A model generated the notes under the pieces. It ran no database searches. It was not told where the DNA came from and saw only the letters and a list, made by a program, of their open reading frames with translations. DNA of 64,000 bases. Origin: CAZWLY01 sp964634465 (lineage in GTDB: Bacteria; Desulfobacterota; Desulfarculia; G963662305). Of the stretch, positions 6,725-15,993 are shown in pieces. The translations under genes were made by a program, and so were the position numbers. Where the stretch lies: the NCBI GenBank assembly GCA_964634465.1, contig CAZWLY010000001.1, positions 372,001-436,000 of the forward strand, in the 5' to 3' direction. Every line of letters starts with the position of its first letter. Positions within the stretch are counted from its first letter, which is position 1.

Positions 6725-9634
6725 TCAATCCCGATCCAGAACCTCGCGGACTTTTTTGAGCATGTCGCTGAGTCTATACGGCTTGCTGAGGAAGCCCCTG
6801 GCCCCGGATTCGATGACATCTGCGGCCTGGCCGTTTATGGAGTAGCCGCTGGCGACGATGACCTTGGCTTGGGGGTCGAGTTTGAGCAGTTCCTCCAGGC
6901 ATTTCCGTCCGCCCATGCCGGGCATGCCCAAGTCGAGGACGACCAGGTCGATGGCCTCTCCTCTGGCCCTGTAGATTTCAAGAGCCTCCTCGCCGCTGGA
7001 GGCGGTGAGCACGCTGTAGCCGTAGCGCCGCAGGAACTTTTCGGCCACCCCAGCCACGGCCTCCTCGTCGTCCACCAGCAGGATCGACTCGTCGCCCCGA
7101 ATCGGTCCCATCTGGAACTCGGTCCGGGCGGTCCGGCCGTTGCCGCTCTGCTCCCACGCCGGCAGGTAGATGTTGAAGACCGTGCCTTGCCCCGGCTCGC
7201 TGTAGCAGGTGATGTGGCCGCCGTGGCCCTTGACGATGCCATAGACCGTGGAGAGTCCCAGGCCGGTTCCTTGCCCCACCTCCTTGGTCGTGAAAAACGG
7301 CTCGAAGATGCGCTGGAGCGTCTCCTTGTCCATGCCGCAGCCGGTGTCGGAGACCTTGAGGAGGACGTATTCCCCCGGCTCCGCTTCCAAGTGGACGGCG
7401 GTGTAGGAATCGTCCAGGACCACGCTCTCCGTCTCGATGAGCAGCCGTCCCCCCTCGGGCATGGCGTCGGCGGCGTTGGTGCCGAGGTTGATGAGCACCT
7501 GCTCCAATTGGACCGAATCGCCGTTTACCGGCTTCAGGTCGTCGGCCAGGCGGACCTCGATGTCTATCATCTTGGGGATAGTCCGCTTCAGCATCCCGAT
7601 CGCCTGGCGGACCTCGTGGTTGAGGTCCAGCGGCCTGAACTCGATTTCCGTCTTGCGTGAGAAGGTCAACAACTGCCGGACCAGTTCGGCCGCCCGTTCC
7701 ACGGCCTCGTTGATCATCTTGAGGTTTTTCGAGCCGGGATAGGATTCGTCCAGGTCCAACTGCATGAGTTGCACGTAGCCAGAGATGGCCTGGAGCACGT
7801 TGTTGAAATCGTGGGCCACTCCGCCGGCCAGAGCGCCCACCGCCTCCATCTTTTGCGCCTGGAAGAGCTGTTCCTCCAGTTTCCTGAGCTCGATTTCGCC
7901 CTTTATTCGATCGGTTATGTCCTGAACGATGGCCAGAACCTCGTCGGGGCCGGAGCGGACGTACCTGGCCTGGCGGTATTCGATCCGGCCGGCGACCTCG
8001 ATGGCGTATTCGTGTGAAGCCATCTTGCCCGTGGCCAGGACGGGCTTGATGAGTTCCATCCGCTCGGCGATCATCTCCTTGGGCATCAATTCGTGCATGT
8101 TCTTGCCCACCACGTCCGGGGGGGCGATGGGAGTGAAGTTGGTTGGAGGCTTGTAGAAGGTGTAGGTTCCGTCGGCGGTGAACCTGAAGATCATGTCCGG
8201 AATCAACTCGAACAGGGCCCTGGTGGTCGCCTCGCTGGCCCTGAGCGCCTCCTCGGTTCTGACCCGATCGGTGACGTCCATGGCGATGCCGCCCAGGATG
8301 GACTCTCCCCCTTCGTTGACGACGGGGAATTTGTAGACGAGCTGGATGCGTTCCCGGCCGTCGGCGTCCGTGATCGTCTCCATGGTTTCGAGGGCCTGGT
8401 TTCGGGATAACACCAGGCGATCGTTCTCCCTCAAAGCGGCCGCCACCTCGGCCGGGAAGAGCATCTCGTCGGTCATGCCGATTCTGTTTTCCGGGTCCAC
8501 GCCGAGGATGGTCTGATAAGCCTTGTTGGCGAAGATGTATCGCCCCTCTCTGTCCTTCATGAAGGTCAGGGCGGGGCAGTGGTTCATGAACGTCACGAAC
8601 CTCTCCTCGCTGGCCTTGAGCGCCTCCTGGGTTTTGATCCGTTCGGTGCTGTCGGTGGCGATGGCCTCTAACGCGATCGGAGCGCCGCCTTCATCGCGAA
8701 CCAAGACGTTGCGCTGGTTGATCCACCTGATCTCGCCCGACTTGTGTCTGATTTGGTACTCGTATGTCGGCGGGGCCTCGCCGGCCAGGAGTTTTTGCCA
8801 TTCCTTCTCGAAGTAATCGCGCCAGTCGGGATGGATCATCTCCCTGATCAGCGACGGAGAGGAGTAGAGCTCTTCCGGCGTGTAGCCGGTCAGTTCGAGT
8901 GCGGCCGGGCTGACATACTCGCAGCGGCCGTCCGGAAGCGACAGGCGGTAGATCATGTCCTTGGCGTTTTCGGCCAGCCGCCGGAAGCGTTCCTCGCTTT
9001 CCCTCAAGGCCGCCTCGGCCCGTCTTTTTCCGGTGACGTCGTGGAAGACCAGGACCACGCCGGTGATGTTCCCAGAGGCGTCCTTTATGGGCGCTCCGCT
9101 GTCATCGATGGGTAACTCGGCGCCGTCCCGGGAGAGCAACACGGTGTGGTTGGCCAAACCGACCGTCACTCCCTCTCGCAGCACCCGCTCGACCGGGTTT
9201 TCGACCGGCCGCCTCGTCGTCTCGTTGACGATGGGAAAGACCTGGTCGATGGGGCGTCCCGCGGCCTCGACTCCGGGCCACCCGGTCAACCTTTCGGCCT
9301 CCGGATTCATGAAGGCCACCCGGCCGGTGGTGTCGGTGGCGATGACGGCGTCGCCGATGCTCTGGAGGGTCGTGGCCAGGCGTTCCTCGCTCTCCCGCCA
9401 TGCTTGCTCCGCCCGTCGGCGGTGAGCCATGATCCAGGCGATCGTCGTCCCGAAGGCGATGAAGAGGGCGATGGTGACCGAACGCATGAATATCTCGTGG
9501 CCGGAGACATCGAGAATCAGTTGCCCCAGGTAGGTGCCTCCCCGGAAATAGGAGTAATCCACCGCGGCGTCGATGAACCAGGTCAGCAGGCCGAACACAA
9601 GCGCCAGGATGACGGCCTTGGTTTCTTGTCTCAT
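6725..9634 (-). CDS. hybrid histidine kinase with four PAS domains and a receiver
   Basis: A 969-residue membrane-bound kinase starting MRQETKAVILALVFGLL; the ATG at 9634 is chosen over upstream starts because GGAGAAACC precedes it. Two TM helices near residues 5-25 and 48-70 enclose a very short periplasmic loop. Four PAS domains follow, each opened by SEE/SEA-type helices: SIGDAVIATDTTGRVAFMN, NAKDMIYRLSLPDGR, HCPALTFMKDREGRY and LIPDMIFRFTADGTY. HisKA (GGVAHDFNNVLQ), HATPase (FEPFFTTKEVGQGTGLGLS) and a receiver (VVLDLGMPGMGGRKC, FLSKPY) complete it. The catalytic half is a close paralogue of the kinase at 2320-5238. Cytosolic PAS domains suggest redox, heme or small-molecule sensing; the ligand is unknown. 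Confidence 0.92.
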   Translation of the reverse strand: MRQETKAVILALVFGLLTWFIDAAVDYSYFRGGTYLGQLILDVSGHEIFMRSVTIALFIAFGTTIAWIMAHRRRAEQAWRESEERLATTLQSIGDAVIATDTTGRVAFMNPEAERLTGWPGVEAAGRPIDQVFPIVNETTRRPVENPVERVLREGVTVGLANHTVLLSRDGAELPIDDSGAPIKDASGNITGVVLVFHDVTGKRRAEAALRESEERFRRLAENAKDMIYRLSLPDGRCEYVSPAALELTGYTPEELYSSPSLIREMIHPDWRDYFEKEWQKLLAGEAPPTYEYQIRHKSGEIRWINQRNVLVRDEGGAPIALEAIATDSTERIKTQEALKASEERFVTFMNHCPALTFMKDREGRYIFANKAYQTILGVDPENRIGMTDEMLFPAEVAAALRENDRLVLSRNQALETMETITDADGRERIQLVYKFPVVNEGGESILGGIAMDVTDRVRTEEALRASEATTRALFELIPDMIFRFTADGTYTFYKPPTNFTPIAPPDVVGKNMHELMPKEMIAERMELIKPVLATGKMASHEYAIEVAGRIEYRQARYVRSGPDEVLAIVQDITDRIKGEIELRKLEEQLFQAQKMEAVGALAGGVAHDFNNVLQAISGYVQLMQLDLDESYPGSKNLKMINEAVERAAELVRQLLTFSRKTEIEFRPLDLNHEVRQAIGMLKRTIPKMIDIEVRLADDLKPVNGDSVQLEQVLINLGTNAADAMPEGGRLLIETESVVLDDSYTAVHLEAEPGEYVLLKVSDTGCGMDKETLQRIFEPFFTTKEVGQGTGLGLSTVYGIVKGHGGHITCYSEPGQGTVFNIYLPAWEQSGNGRTARTEFQMGPIRGDESILLVDDEEAVAGVAEKFLRRYGYSVLTASSGEEALEIYRARGEAIDLVVLDLGMPGMGGRKCLEELLKLDPQAKVIVASGYSINGQAADVIESGARGFLSKPYRLSDMLKKVREVLDRD

Positions 9635-9951
9635 GGTTTCTCCAACTGCGGTACGCGGCTTCTCACCCATACCGCTCACCCGCCCCGAGCCGATCCGGTT
9701 TAAGTCGGGTCGTGGACCTGCGGCCGGACGGCCGGCGGGCGGTTCGATTGCACGGTTTTGAAAAGAGAGAATGATCGGAGACCGGGAGGCGGTAGGGGGC
9801 GCGGAGGGGTTTTGGAGAAGGCCTGGTCATGATTCGCCTCCCGCTTCAACAGGCCAGTCTCGCCCTCCCCACCAGGTGTCAGGTCAGAGGAAAACGAATC
9901 CGCGATCCGCCTCCTCCCGAGGTCCTATTGCAACATTGTTTGATTTACTGG

Positions 9952-9980
9952 ATTTAAGCTTTACTCCCACAAGTTATCAA
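9952..9980 (-). promoter_or_regulatory. putative promoter of the four-PAS hybrid kinase gene
   Basis: On the minus strand TTGATA (9980-9975), 17 bases, TTAAAT (9957-9952), in an AT-rich island, reading toward the kinase start about 300 bases on. The rest of 9635-10156 holds no convincing gene. Confidence 0.45.
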
Positions 9981-10156
9981 AAATAGAACATTGTATACAG
10001 CCTACCTTCAAACCCCGGTTCTGTCAAGGCGACGCCGGGCGGGGATCGTTGGGGACAAGTCGGGAAACGGCCAGAACATGCGCGCACCCGAGCCGGCCTC
10101 GGCCCGAACGAAGCGCGCGCTCTCCAAGGGGCCCGGGTTGTTGGCGCGGCGTTCGG

Positions 10157-10816
10157 TCAGTACAATTTCGAGGTCCGCCGCCGTCGCCGGGCGGAGATCA
10201 ACCCGGCCAGCCAACCGGCGATCAACACGCCGCCGCCGGCCAGAAACCACCTCAACCGCCGGGAGTTGACGGTGTCGTCGGCCACGATCTCCAGCCGCCT
10301 GACCTCGTTTCGCAGTTTGTCCAGTTCCTCGCGGGCTCGTTCGTACTCGGCCTTGAGCTGGATATACCGGCCGGAAGCCTTCTTGAGCGCGGCGTGCTGC
10401 TCCTTGAGCTCGGCCAGCTCGGCGTCCCTGTCGCTGAGTTGGGCCCTGAATTGGCTTGTCTCAGCCGTCAGTCGTCGGTTCTCGGCCTTGAGCGACTCCA
10501 CTTCGGCGGCCAAACGCTCGTTTTCGGCCTGGATGCCCTTGAGCTTCAACGCGGTGGGCGGAGTGGAGACCAGATACTTGCTCTGAATCCAGCCCTCGGT
10601 GCCGTTGGCCAGGCGGATTCGCGACCAGCCGCCTTGGGAGTCGATCAGTTCAAGTTTCTGGAGGGAGCGAACCCGGCCGATGATGGTCGAGTTGGCGCTC
10701 GGTTCCTGGCGGACGGTGACCACCAGTTCGTCGATTACGAAAACGTGCCCGGCCCAGGCCGTACCGACCCAGGTCAACGCCGCCGCCAGCATCACGCCCA
10801 GCTTGACCAGTCGCAT
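10157..10816 (-). CDS. SH3-domain, coiled-coil membrane protein (TIGR04211-like)
   Basis: A 219-residue envelope protein with a signal peptide (MRLVKLGVMLAAALTWVGTAWA), a bacterial SH3 domain at about 25-85 (VVTVRQEPSANSTIIG, GWSRIRLANGTEGWIQSKYL), a long coiled coil at about 90-180 (LKAENRRLTAE, LAELKEQHAALKK), one TM helix near 187-207 and an Arg-rich cytoplasmic tail. This layout matches the TIGR04211 SH3 protein family (YgiM-like). The ATG at 10816 is preferred because it begins the signal peptide; a longer in-frame extension upstream is low-complexity and lacks a ribosome-binding site. The role is probably peptidoglycan- or envelope-related, by family analogy only. Confidence 0.8.
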   Translation of the reverse strand: MRLVKLGVMLAAALTWVGTAWAGHVFVIDELVVTVRQEPSANSTIIGRVRSLQKLELIDSQGGWSRIRLANGTEGWIQSKYLVSTPPTALKLKGIQAENERLAAEVESLKAENRRLTAETSQFRAQLSDRDAELAELKEQHAALKKASGRYIQLKAEYERAREELDKLRNEVRRLEIVADDTVNSRRLRWFLAGGGVLIAGWLAGLISARRRRRTSKLY

Positions 10817-11117
10817 AAAAGACCCGTCTGGAATGAGGTTCGTGATAAACAGGTAATAGCAGGTGGAAATTGGGTTTGTCAACGCCGGGAGGGGAGGGGA
10901 ACGATCGATTCGGCGCGGGAGGGTCCTTACGGGAGCGATCTCGAGAGAATGGAGGGAGTCGAGAGGCGATAGTGGTCGCCGACCAGCGCCCGGCCGGCCG
11001 ATTTCATTTGTCGTTCCCGCCTCCACGAGTTCAGGTTTCCGATTGCGACGCGGCCGGCGGGTGCGGCTGGCCGTGACTGGAGAACGTGGGCCGGAAAAGC
11101 CGGTTTTTCCGGCGTCG
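10817..11117. other. intergenic region
   Basis: About 300 bases between the SH3-protein start and the stop of the last ABC permease gene. No gene, clear promoter or terminator is visible. Confidence 0.4.
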
Positions 11118-12050
11118 TCATTCGCCCCGCCTGAAGGGCAGCCCCAGCGCGGCCGGAGCCTCGATCCGGCCGGTCTTGCGCTGGCGGATGGTGATCATGA
11201 CCAGCACGGCGATGGTCAGAAGATAGGGCAGCATGGACAGAATCGAGGACGGGATGGTCGTGCCGGCGGCCTGGAGCTTGAGTTGGAGTACGCCCACGCC
11301 GCCGAAGAGAAAGGCCCCGGCCGCCGCCTTGCCCGGATGCCAGAAGCCGAAGATGACCAGCGCCAGGGCGATCCAGCCCCGGCCGGCGACCATGTTCTCG
11401 ACCCACATGTGGGTGTAGCCCAGCGACAGGTAGGCCCCGCCCAGGCCGGCCAGGGCGCCGCCGATGACGGTGTGGACGTAGCGGACCAGCGCCACCGACT
11501 CGCCCCAGGAGTCGGCCGCCGACGGGTTCTCGCCGCTGGCCCGAAGCGACAGCCCCGGCCGGGTCTTGAACAGGTACCACCAGCAGACCGGGACCAGGAT
11601 CAAGGCCAGGTAGACGAGGGCGTCCTGCCGGAAAAGGATGGGGCCCAGGATCGGGATGTCGCCGAGATAGGGCAGGGCCCAGGTCTTGAACCCGGCCGTC
11701 TTCAAGCCCACCAGGCCGAAGCCCAGGAAGCCGGACAGACCCATGCCGAAGATGGTCAGCCCCAAACCGGAGACGACCTGGTTGGCCTGGAGGCTGACCG
11801 TGAGAAAGGCGTGGATGAGGGCCATCAGCCCGCCGGCCGCGGCCGCGGCGGCGACGCCCGCCACGGGCGAGCCGGTGTGGTAGCTGACCGCGAAGCCGGT
11901 CATCGCCCCGACCAGCATCATCCCCTCCACGCCCAGGTTGAGGATACCGGAGCGCTCGGCCAGGATCTCGCCCAGGGTGGCGTAGAGGATCGGCGTGCCG
12001 GCCTGGATGGCCGCCGCTGCCAGGCTGATCAAAAAGGCCGTCTCACCCAC
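11118..12050 (-). CDS. BMP-family ABC transporter permease (second subunit)
   Basis: A 310-residue integral membrane permease of the BPD_transp_2 family (YufQ/NupQ-like), with about eight to ten TM segments. Recognisable features are GILNLGVEGMMLVGAMTGF near residues 35-53, QANQVVSGLGLTIFGMGLSGFLG and GRGWIALALVIFGFWHPG. Its start overlaps the stop of the upstream permease by 8 bases, implying translational coupling. It is the last gene of the importer operon. By family it carries nucleosides or another small hydrophilic solute across the inner membrane; see the neighbouring genes for the substrate question. Confidence 0.9.
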   Translation of the reverse strand: MGETAFLISLAAAAIQAGTPILYATLGEILAERSGILNLGVEGMMLVGAMTGFAVSYHTGSPVAGVAAAAAAGGLMALIHAFLTVSLQANQVVSGLGLTIFGMGLSGFLGFGLVGLKTAGFKTWALPYLGDIPILGPILFRQDALVYLALILVPVCWWYLFKTRPGLSLRASGENPSAADSWGESVALVRYVHTVIGGALAGLGGAYLSLGYTHMWVENMVAGRGWIALALVIFGFWHPGKAAAGAFLFGGVGVLQLKLQAAGTTIPSSILSMLPYLLTIAVLVMITIRQRKTGRIEAPAALGLPFRRGE

Positions 12051-13119
12051 CGCCGTCCTCCTCTTTGAGCCAGCGGACCTTGAACCGGCCGACGAAGTCG
12101 CCAGCCAGGACCATGAACAGGATCAGCCCCTGGATGACCAGGGTCAGGTGGACCGGCAGCTTCATCGACATCTGGAGCGCCTCGCCGCCGACGAAGAGGG
12201 CGCCGAACATGAACGAGACGATCACCGTCGCCCAGGGGTTGAGCCGGGACAGCCAGGCGATGATGATCGCCGTGTAGCCGTAGCCGGGGCTGATGCCGGG
12301 CCTGAGTCGCCCCTGGATGCCGGCCACCTCGCTCATGCCGGCCAACCCGGCCACCGCGCCCGACAGGCAGAGGCAGACGATGATCGTCTTGGCGACCGGC
12401 ATGCCGGAGAGCGTGGCTGCGGTCCGGTTGGCCCCGATGACCCGCATCACGAAGCCCAGCTTGGTCTTGCCGAACAGCATGGCCACCAGGACCGCCGCCG
12501 CCAGGCCGAAGACGAGACCGAGATGGATGCGGGTCGCGCCCAGGGTCGGCAGGGCGGCCGATTCGGAGAAGAGCGGCGACATGGGAAAGCCGTGACTGAC
12601 CGGGTCCTTCCATGGTCCGAAGACGAAGAAGTCCAACAGGGCCAAGGCGACGTAGTTCATCATCAGGGTGGTGATGATCTCGTTGACCTGAAGGCCGGCC
12701 TTCAAGATCGCCGGGCCCAGGGCCCACAAAAGCCCGGCCGCCATCCCGGCCGCCATCATGGCTGGGATGAGCGCCCAGCTCGGCCAGCCGGGCCAGGTCA
12801 AGGCGACGAACGACGCCCCCAGCGCGCCGGCGTAGAGCTGGCCTTCGGCTCCGATGTTCCACAGATTCATGGTGAAGGCGATCGACACGGCCAGGCCGCA
12901 CAAAAGGAGCGGAATGGCCTTGACCACGACTTCGGACAGGCCGTAGAGGTCGCCGAAGGCGCCCCAAGCCATCTCGTAGAAGGCATCGAGCGGTTTCACC
13001 CCGGCGGCCGACAGGAACACCGCCCCGACGGCCAGGGCGGCGGCGAGCGAGGCGGCCGGGATGAGCACCACTCCGCCCTTGAGCGGCTTCTCCCGGGGTG
13101 AGAGGACCGGCCGGATCAC
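12043..13119 (-). CDS. BMP-family ABC transporter permease (first subunit)
   Basis: A 358-residue permease (YufP/NupP-like) with multiple TM segments and the conserved MNLWNIGAEGQLYAGALGA block near residue 85, NEIITTLMMNYVA and GFVMRVIGANRTAA. The GTG start at 13119 is chosen because GTGA overlaps the TGA stop of the ATPase gene by 4 bases, the usual coupling signal; the reading frame remains open upstream only because the complementary strand is GC-rich. It pairs with the permease encoded at 11118-12050. Confidence 0.9.
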   Translation of the reverse strand: MIRPVLSPREKPLKGGVVLIPAASLAAALAVGAVFLSAAGVKPLDAFYEMAWGAFGDLYGLSEVVVKAIPLLLCGLAVSIAFTMNLWNIGAEGQLYAGALGASFVALTWPGWPSWALIPAMMAAGMAAGLLWALGPAILKAGLQVNEIITTLMMNYVALALLDFFVFGPWKDPVSHGFPMSPLFSESAALPTLGATRIHLGLVFGLAAAVLVAMLFGKTKLGFVMRVIGANRTAATLSGMPVAKTIIVCLCLSGAVAGLAGMSEVAGIQGRLRPGISPGYGYTAIIIAWLSRLNPWATVIVSFMFGALFVGGEALQMSMKLPVHLTLVIQGLILFMVLAGDFVGRFKVRWLKEEDGGG

Positions 13120-14660
13120 ACCGCCCCCCCGTTGTCGGCCTCGCCGGCCATCAAAAGCCCCAGTTTTTCGGGCGAGAGGTTGTCGTTGGGGAAGACGCCC
13201 ATGATCTTGCCCCGGAACAAGACCGCCACCCGATCCGAGACCTCCAGGAGAGAGTCCAGATCCTCGCCGATGAACAGCACCGCGCCGCCCTCGTCGCGGT
13301 GGCGGTTCAAGACCTGCTGGACGAAGCTGGCCGAGGCCAGGTCCAGGCCGCGCAGGGGGTAGGCGGCCACGATCAGCTTCGGCTTCCGATTCAGTTCCCG
13401 GGCCAAGAGGAGCTTCTGCAGGTTGCCGCCCGAGAGCGCCCCGGCCTTGGCCAGAGGATCGGGCGGACGGATGTCGTAGGCCTCGATCAACTCCTCGGCC
13501 TGGAGCCGGGCCTTGGTCCAGTCGAGCCAGATGCCCCTTTGGAAGCGCTCGGCCCGGTAGTCCTTGAGCATCAGGTTCTCGACGAGGTTGAGCCCGGTCA
13601 CGCAACCCGCGCCCTGGCGGTCCTCGGGCACGAAGCCCACGCCGGCCTCGATGAACGCGCCCGAGTCCAGGCCGGTCAGGTCCTTGCCGCCGACCTCGAT
13701 TCGGCCGCCCTGGGGCGCTCGCACCCCGGTGCAGGCCTCGGCCAACTCCCGCTGGCCGTTGCCGGCCACGCCGGCCACGCCCATCACCTCGCCGGCCCTC
13801 ACCTCCAGGTTGGCTCCGTCGAGCCGGGTCAGGCCCATGTCGTCCTGGACCGAGAGATCGGTGATCTTGAGGATCGGCGGCTCGGCCCTGTCGATCGAGG
13901 GCTGTTTGCGCCTCAGCGGCGTCGGGGTCCAGTCGCTGGCGATCATCAGCCGGGCCAGCGACTGTTTGTCGGTCTCGGCGGCGTCGATCGTCGTCACCCG
14001 CCGGCCCCGGTTCAAGACCGTGATCCGGTCGGCCAGATGCATCACTTCGTCCAGCTTGTGGGAGATGAAGATGATCGACCGGCCCTGGTCCCTCAAGTGC
14101 TTCAGGGCCTTGAACAGATCGACCGTCTCCAGGGCGGTCAGGATGGTCGTCGGCTCGTCCAGGACCAGGATCCGGGCCTCGAAGAGCAACAGGCGCAGAA
14201 TCTCGACCCGCTGCCGCTCGCCCAACGACAGTCGCCAGACCTTGACCTCGGGCTCCACCGCCAGCTCGTAACGGCGGCCCAGCTCGTCGAGACGGGCGGC
14301 GATGTCCTTGGTGTTGAGCTTGAGGCGGTTTCGCTGGCGACCGAGAAGCATGTTCTCGGCCACGGTCAAGGACGGGACCAGCTTGATGTGCTGGTAGACC
14401 ATGCCCACCCCGGCGGCGATGGCCGACTTGGGCGAGCCCAGCTTGAGACGCCGGCCGAAGAGTTCGACCCGGCCATCCTCCGGGACCAGCCGGCCGGAAA
14501 GAACCTGCATCAGGGTCGATTTGCCGGCCCCGTTCTCGCCCAGCAGGGCGTGGATCTCGCCCTGGGCGACGGCGAAATCGACGCCGTCCACGGCCATGAC
14601 GCCGGGGAATCGCTTGACGATTCCCTGCATGTTGACTGCCGGCGGAAGGGGTTGGGCCAT
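13116..14660 (-). CDS. BMP-family ABC transporter ATP-binding protein (double ATPase)
   Basis: A 514-residue cytoplasmic ATPase with two ABC domains, like YufO/RbsA. Domain 1 has a normal Walker A (GENGAGKST, about residue 40), signature LSLGERQRVEI and Walker B ILVLDEPT. Domain 2 has the degenerate P-loop usual for this family (GVAGNGQREL, no lysine), signature LSGGNLQKLLLAREL and the altered Walker B AAYPLRGLD. It energises import with the two permeases downstream. It begins 60 bases after the binding-protein gene. Confidence 0.93.
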   Translation of the reverse strand: MAQPLPPAVNMQGIVKRFPGVMAVDGVDFAVAQGEIHALLGENGAGKSTLMQVLSGRLVPEDGRVELFGRRLKLGSPKSAIAAGVGMVYQHIKLVPSLTVAENMLLGRQRNRLKLNTKDIAARLDELGRRYELAVEPEVKVWRLSLGERQRVEILRLLLFEARILVLDEPTTILTALETVDLFKALKHLRDQGRSIIFISHKLDEVMHLADRITVLNRGRRVTTIDAAETDKQSLARLMIASDWTPTPLRRKQPSIDRAEPPILKITDLSVQDDMGLTRLDGANLEVRAGEVMGVAGVAGNGQRELAEACTGVRAPQGGRIEVGGKDLTGLDSGAFIEAGVGFVPEDRQGAGCVTGLNLVENLMLKDYRAERFQRGIWLDWTKARLQAEELIEAYDIRPPDPLAKAGALSGGNLQKLLLARELNRKPKLIVAAYPLRGLDLASASFVQQVLNRHRDEGGAVLFIGEDLDSLLEVSDRVAVLFRGKIMGVFPNDNLSPEKLGLLMAGEADNGGAV

Positions 14661-14720
14661 GGTCGTAAGTCTCCGGCGTCCGGGGCGGGCCCCGGACGCC
14701 GGTTCAGAGTTGATCGGGGT

Positions 14721-15797
14721 TTACTTGGGCGAGCCCTTGACTCCCTCGACGAACTTGGTCATGGACAGGATCTGGGCGTCGGTGGCCACCTTGCCGGCCG
14801 GGACGAAAACACTGCCGTCCTGGAACTTGATCGGGCCGGCGAAGACCTCGAACTTGCCGGCGATGATCTCGGCCTTGCGCTTGGCGACCAGCTTCTTGAC
14901 CTTCTCCGGAACCATGGGGCCCAAGGGGGCGAGGCGGACGGCGTCCTTGTCCATGCCCCAGTAGTAGTCATCGGACTTCCAGGTGCCGTTCATGACCCTT
15001 TTGACCACGTCCTTGTAGATGACGCCCCAGTTCAAAAGGGCCGAGGTCAGGGTGTTTTTGGGCGCCAGCGGGGCCATGTCGGAGTCCCAACCGATGAACC
15101 ACTTGCCGGCCTCGACCGCCGCCTCCTGGGGCGAGGGGAAGTCGATGCCCTGGGTGATGACGTCGGCGCCCTCGGCGATCAGGGCCTTGGCCGCCTCCTT
15201 GCCCTTGGCGGCGTCGATCCAGGAGTTGATCCAGACGTTCTTGACCACCGCCTTGGGGTTGACCTCGCGCACGCCGATGGTGAAGGCCGAGATGAGACGG
15301 ATGCACTCGGGAATGGGGAAGGCGTTGACGTAGCCGATGATGTTGGACTTGGTCATCGCTCCCGCCACCAGGCCGGTCAGGTACCGGGTCTGATACATCC
15401 GGGAGAAGTAGGTGCCCACGTTCTTGGCCCGCTTGAAGCCGGAGCAGTGCATGAAGACGGTGTTGGGGAACTTCTTGGCCGCGGCCAGGGTCGGGTCCAT
15501 GAAACCGAAGGAGGTGGTGAAGATGGGCGAGAAACCCTTGCGGGCGAAGTTGGTTATCACCCGCTCGGCGTCGGCCTCGGTGACCGACTCGATGAAGGCC
15601 GTCTCCACGCCCAGGTCCTTCTCTACCGCCTTGCGGCCCTGGTCGTGGGCGTAGGTCCAGCCGTGGTCGCCGACCGGTCCGACATAGATCCAGGCCGCCT
15701 TGACCTTCTTGCCGCCGGCCGAAGCCGAGCCGACGGCGAAGGCGGCGATGAGCACGACCAACAAGGTAATCAACGTCGATTTACGCCAAAAGGCCAT
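14721..15797 (-). CDS. BMP-family ABC transporter substrate-binding protein
   Basis: A 358-residue periplasmic or lipid-free binding protein. MAFWRKSTLITLLVVLIAAFAVGS is a signal peptide. The mature part has the BMP/PnrA fold: KVKAAWIYVGPVGDHGWTYAHDQGRKA, YFSRMYQTRYLTGLVAGAMTKSN and ADVITQGIDFPSPQEAAV. Start at 15797 has an ideal GGGAGGAA ribosome-binding site. BMP proteins classically bind nucleosides, but deltaproteobacterial homologues are diverse. Here the alanine racemase and aminotransferase genes lie upstream on the same strand, so an amino-acid-related ligand is possible. A very large hairpin lies in the 5' region (15932-15985). Confidence 0.9.
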   Translation of the reverse strand: MAFWRKSTLITLLVVLIAAFAVGSASAGGKKVKAAWIYVGPVGDHGWTYAHDQGRKAVEKDLGVETAFIESVTEADAERVITNFARKGFSPIFTTSFGFMDPTLAAAKKFPNTVFMHCSGFKRAKNVGTYFSRMYQTRYLTGLVAGAMTKSNIIGYVNAFPIPECIRLISAFTIGVREVNPKAVVKNVWINSWIDAAKGKEAAKALIAEGADVITQGIDFPSPQEAAVEAGKWFIGWDSDMAPLAPKNTLTSALLNWGVIYKDVVKRVMNGTWKSDDYYWGMDKDAVRLAPLGPMVPEKVKKLVAKRKAEIIAGKFEVFAGPIKFQDGSVFVPAGKVATDAQILSMTKFVEGVKGSPK

Positions 15798-15931
15798 CGT
15801 CTGTTCCTCCCTTATTGTAAATGGAGACGCGAGAGTTGCTGTTTCATAGGGCGAAGAGAGGCCGATTTTAGCCCGGCCCCGGATATATGGCAAGGGGAAT
15901 TGGCCCAAAAAAGGGGCCGGGCCCAAGCCGC

Positions 15932-15985
15932 CCTCCGGCCGGGCCGGGCGCGCGCGACGGCGACGCCGTTCGGCCCGGCCGGAGG
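15932..15985 (-). promoter_or_regulatory. large intercistronic hairpin
   Basis: Perfect 14-bp arms CCTCCGGCCGGGCC (15932-15945) and GGCCCGGCCGGAGG (15972-15985) enclose a 26-base loop that itself contains ACGGCG-A-CGCCGT. It lies just after the aminotransferase stop and before the binding-protein gene. No U-tract follows directly, so it looks more like an mRNA-processing or stability element than a terminator. GC-rich composition makes some pairing expected by chance, but not 14 perfect pairs. Confidence 0.6.
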
Positions 15986-15993
15986 AGCGGAAA

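Noticed and set aside
9985..9998. TTGTATACAG-like dyad as another copy of the korA/trpD operator
   Set aside because: Too short (only TGTATACA is palindromic) and lies upstream of the kinase promoter; similarity to the 19-mer is weak.
12043..13605. A 520-codon version of the first BMP permease
   Set aside because: The first 162 codons overlap the ATPase gene antiphase and encode nonsense-like Arg/Gly-rich sequence; the GTG at 13119 with the GTGA overlap is the evident start.
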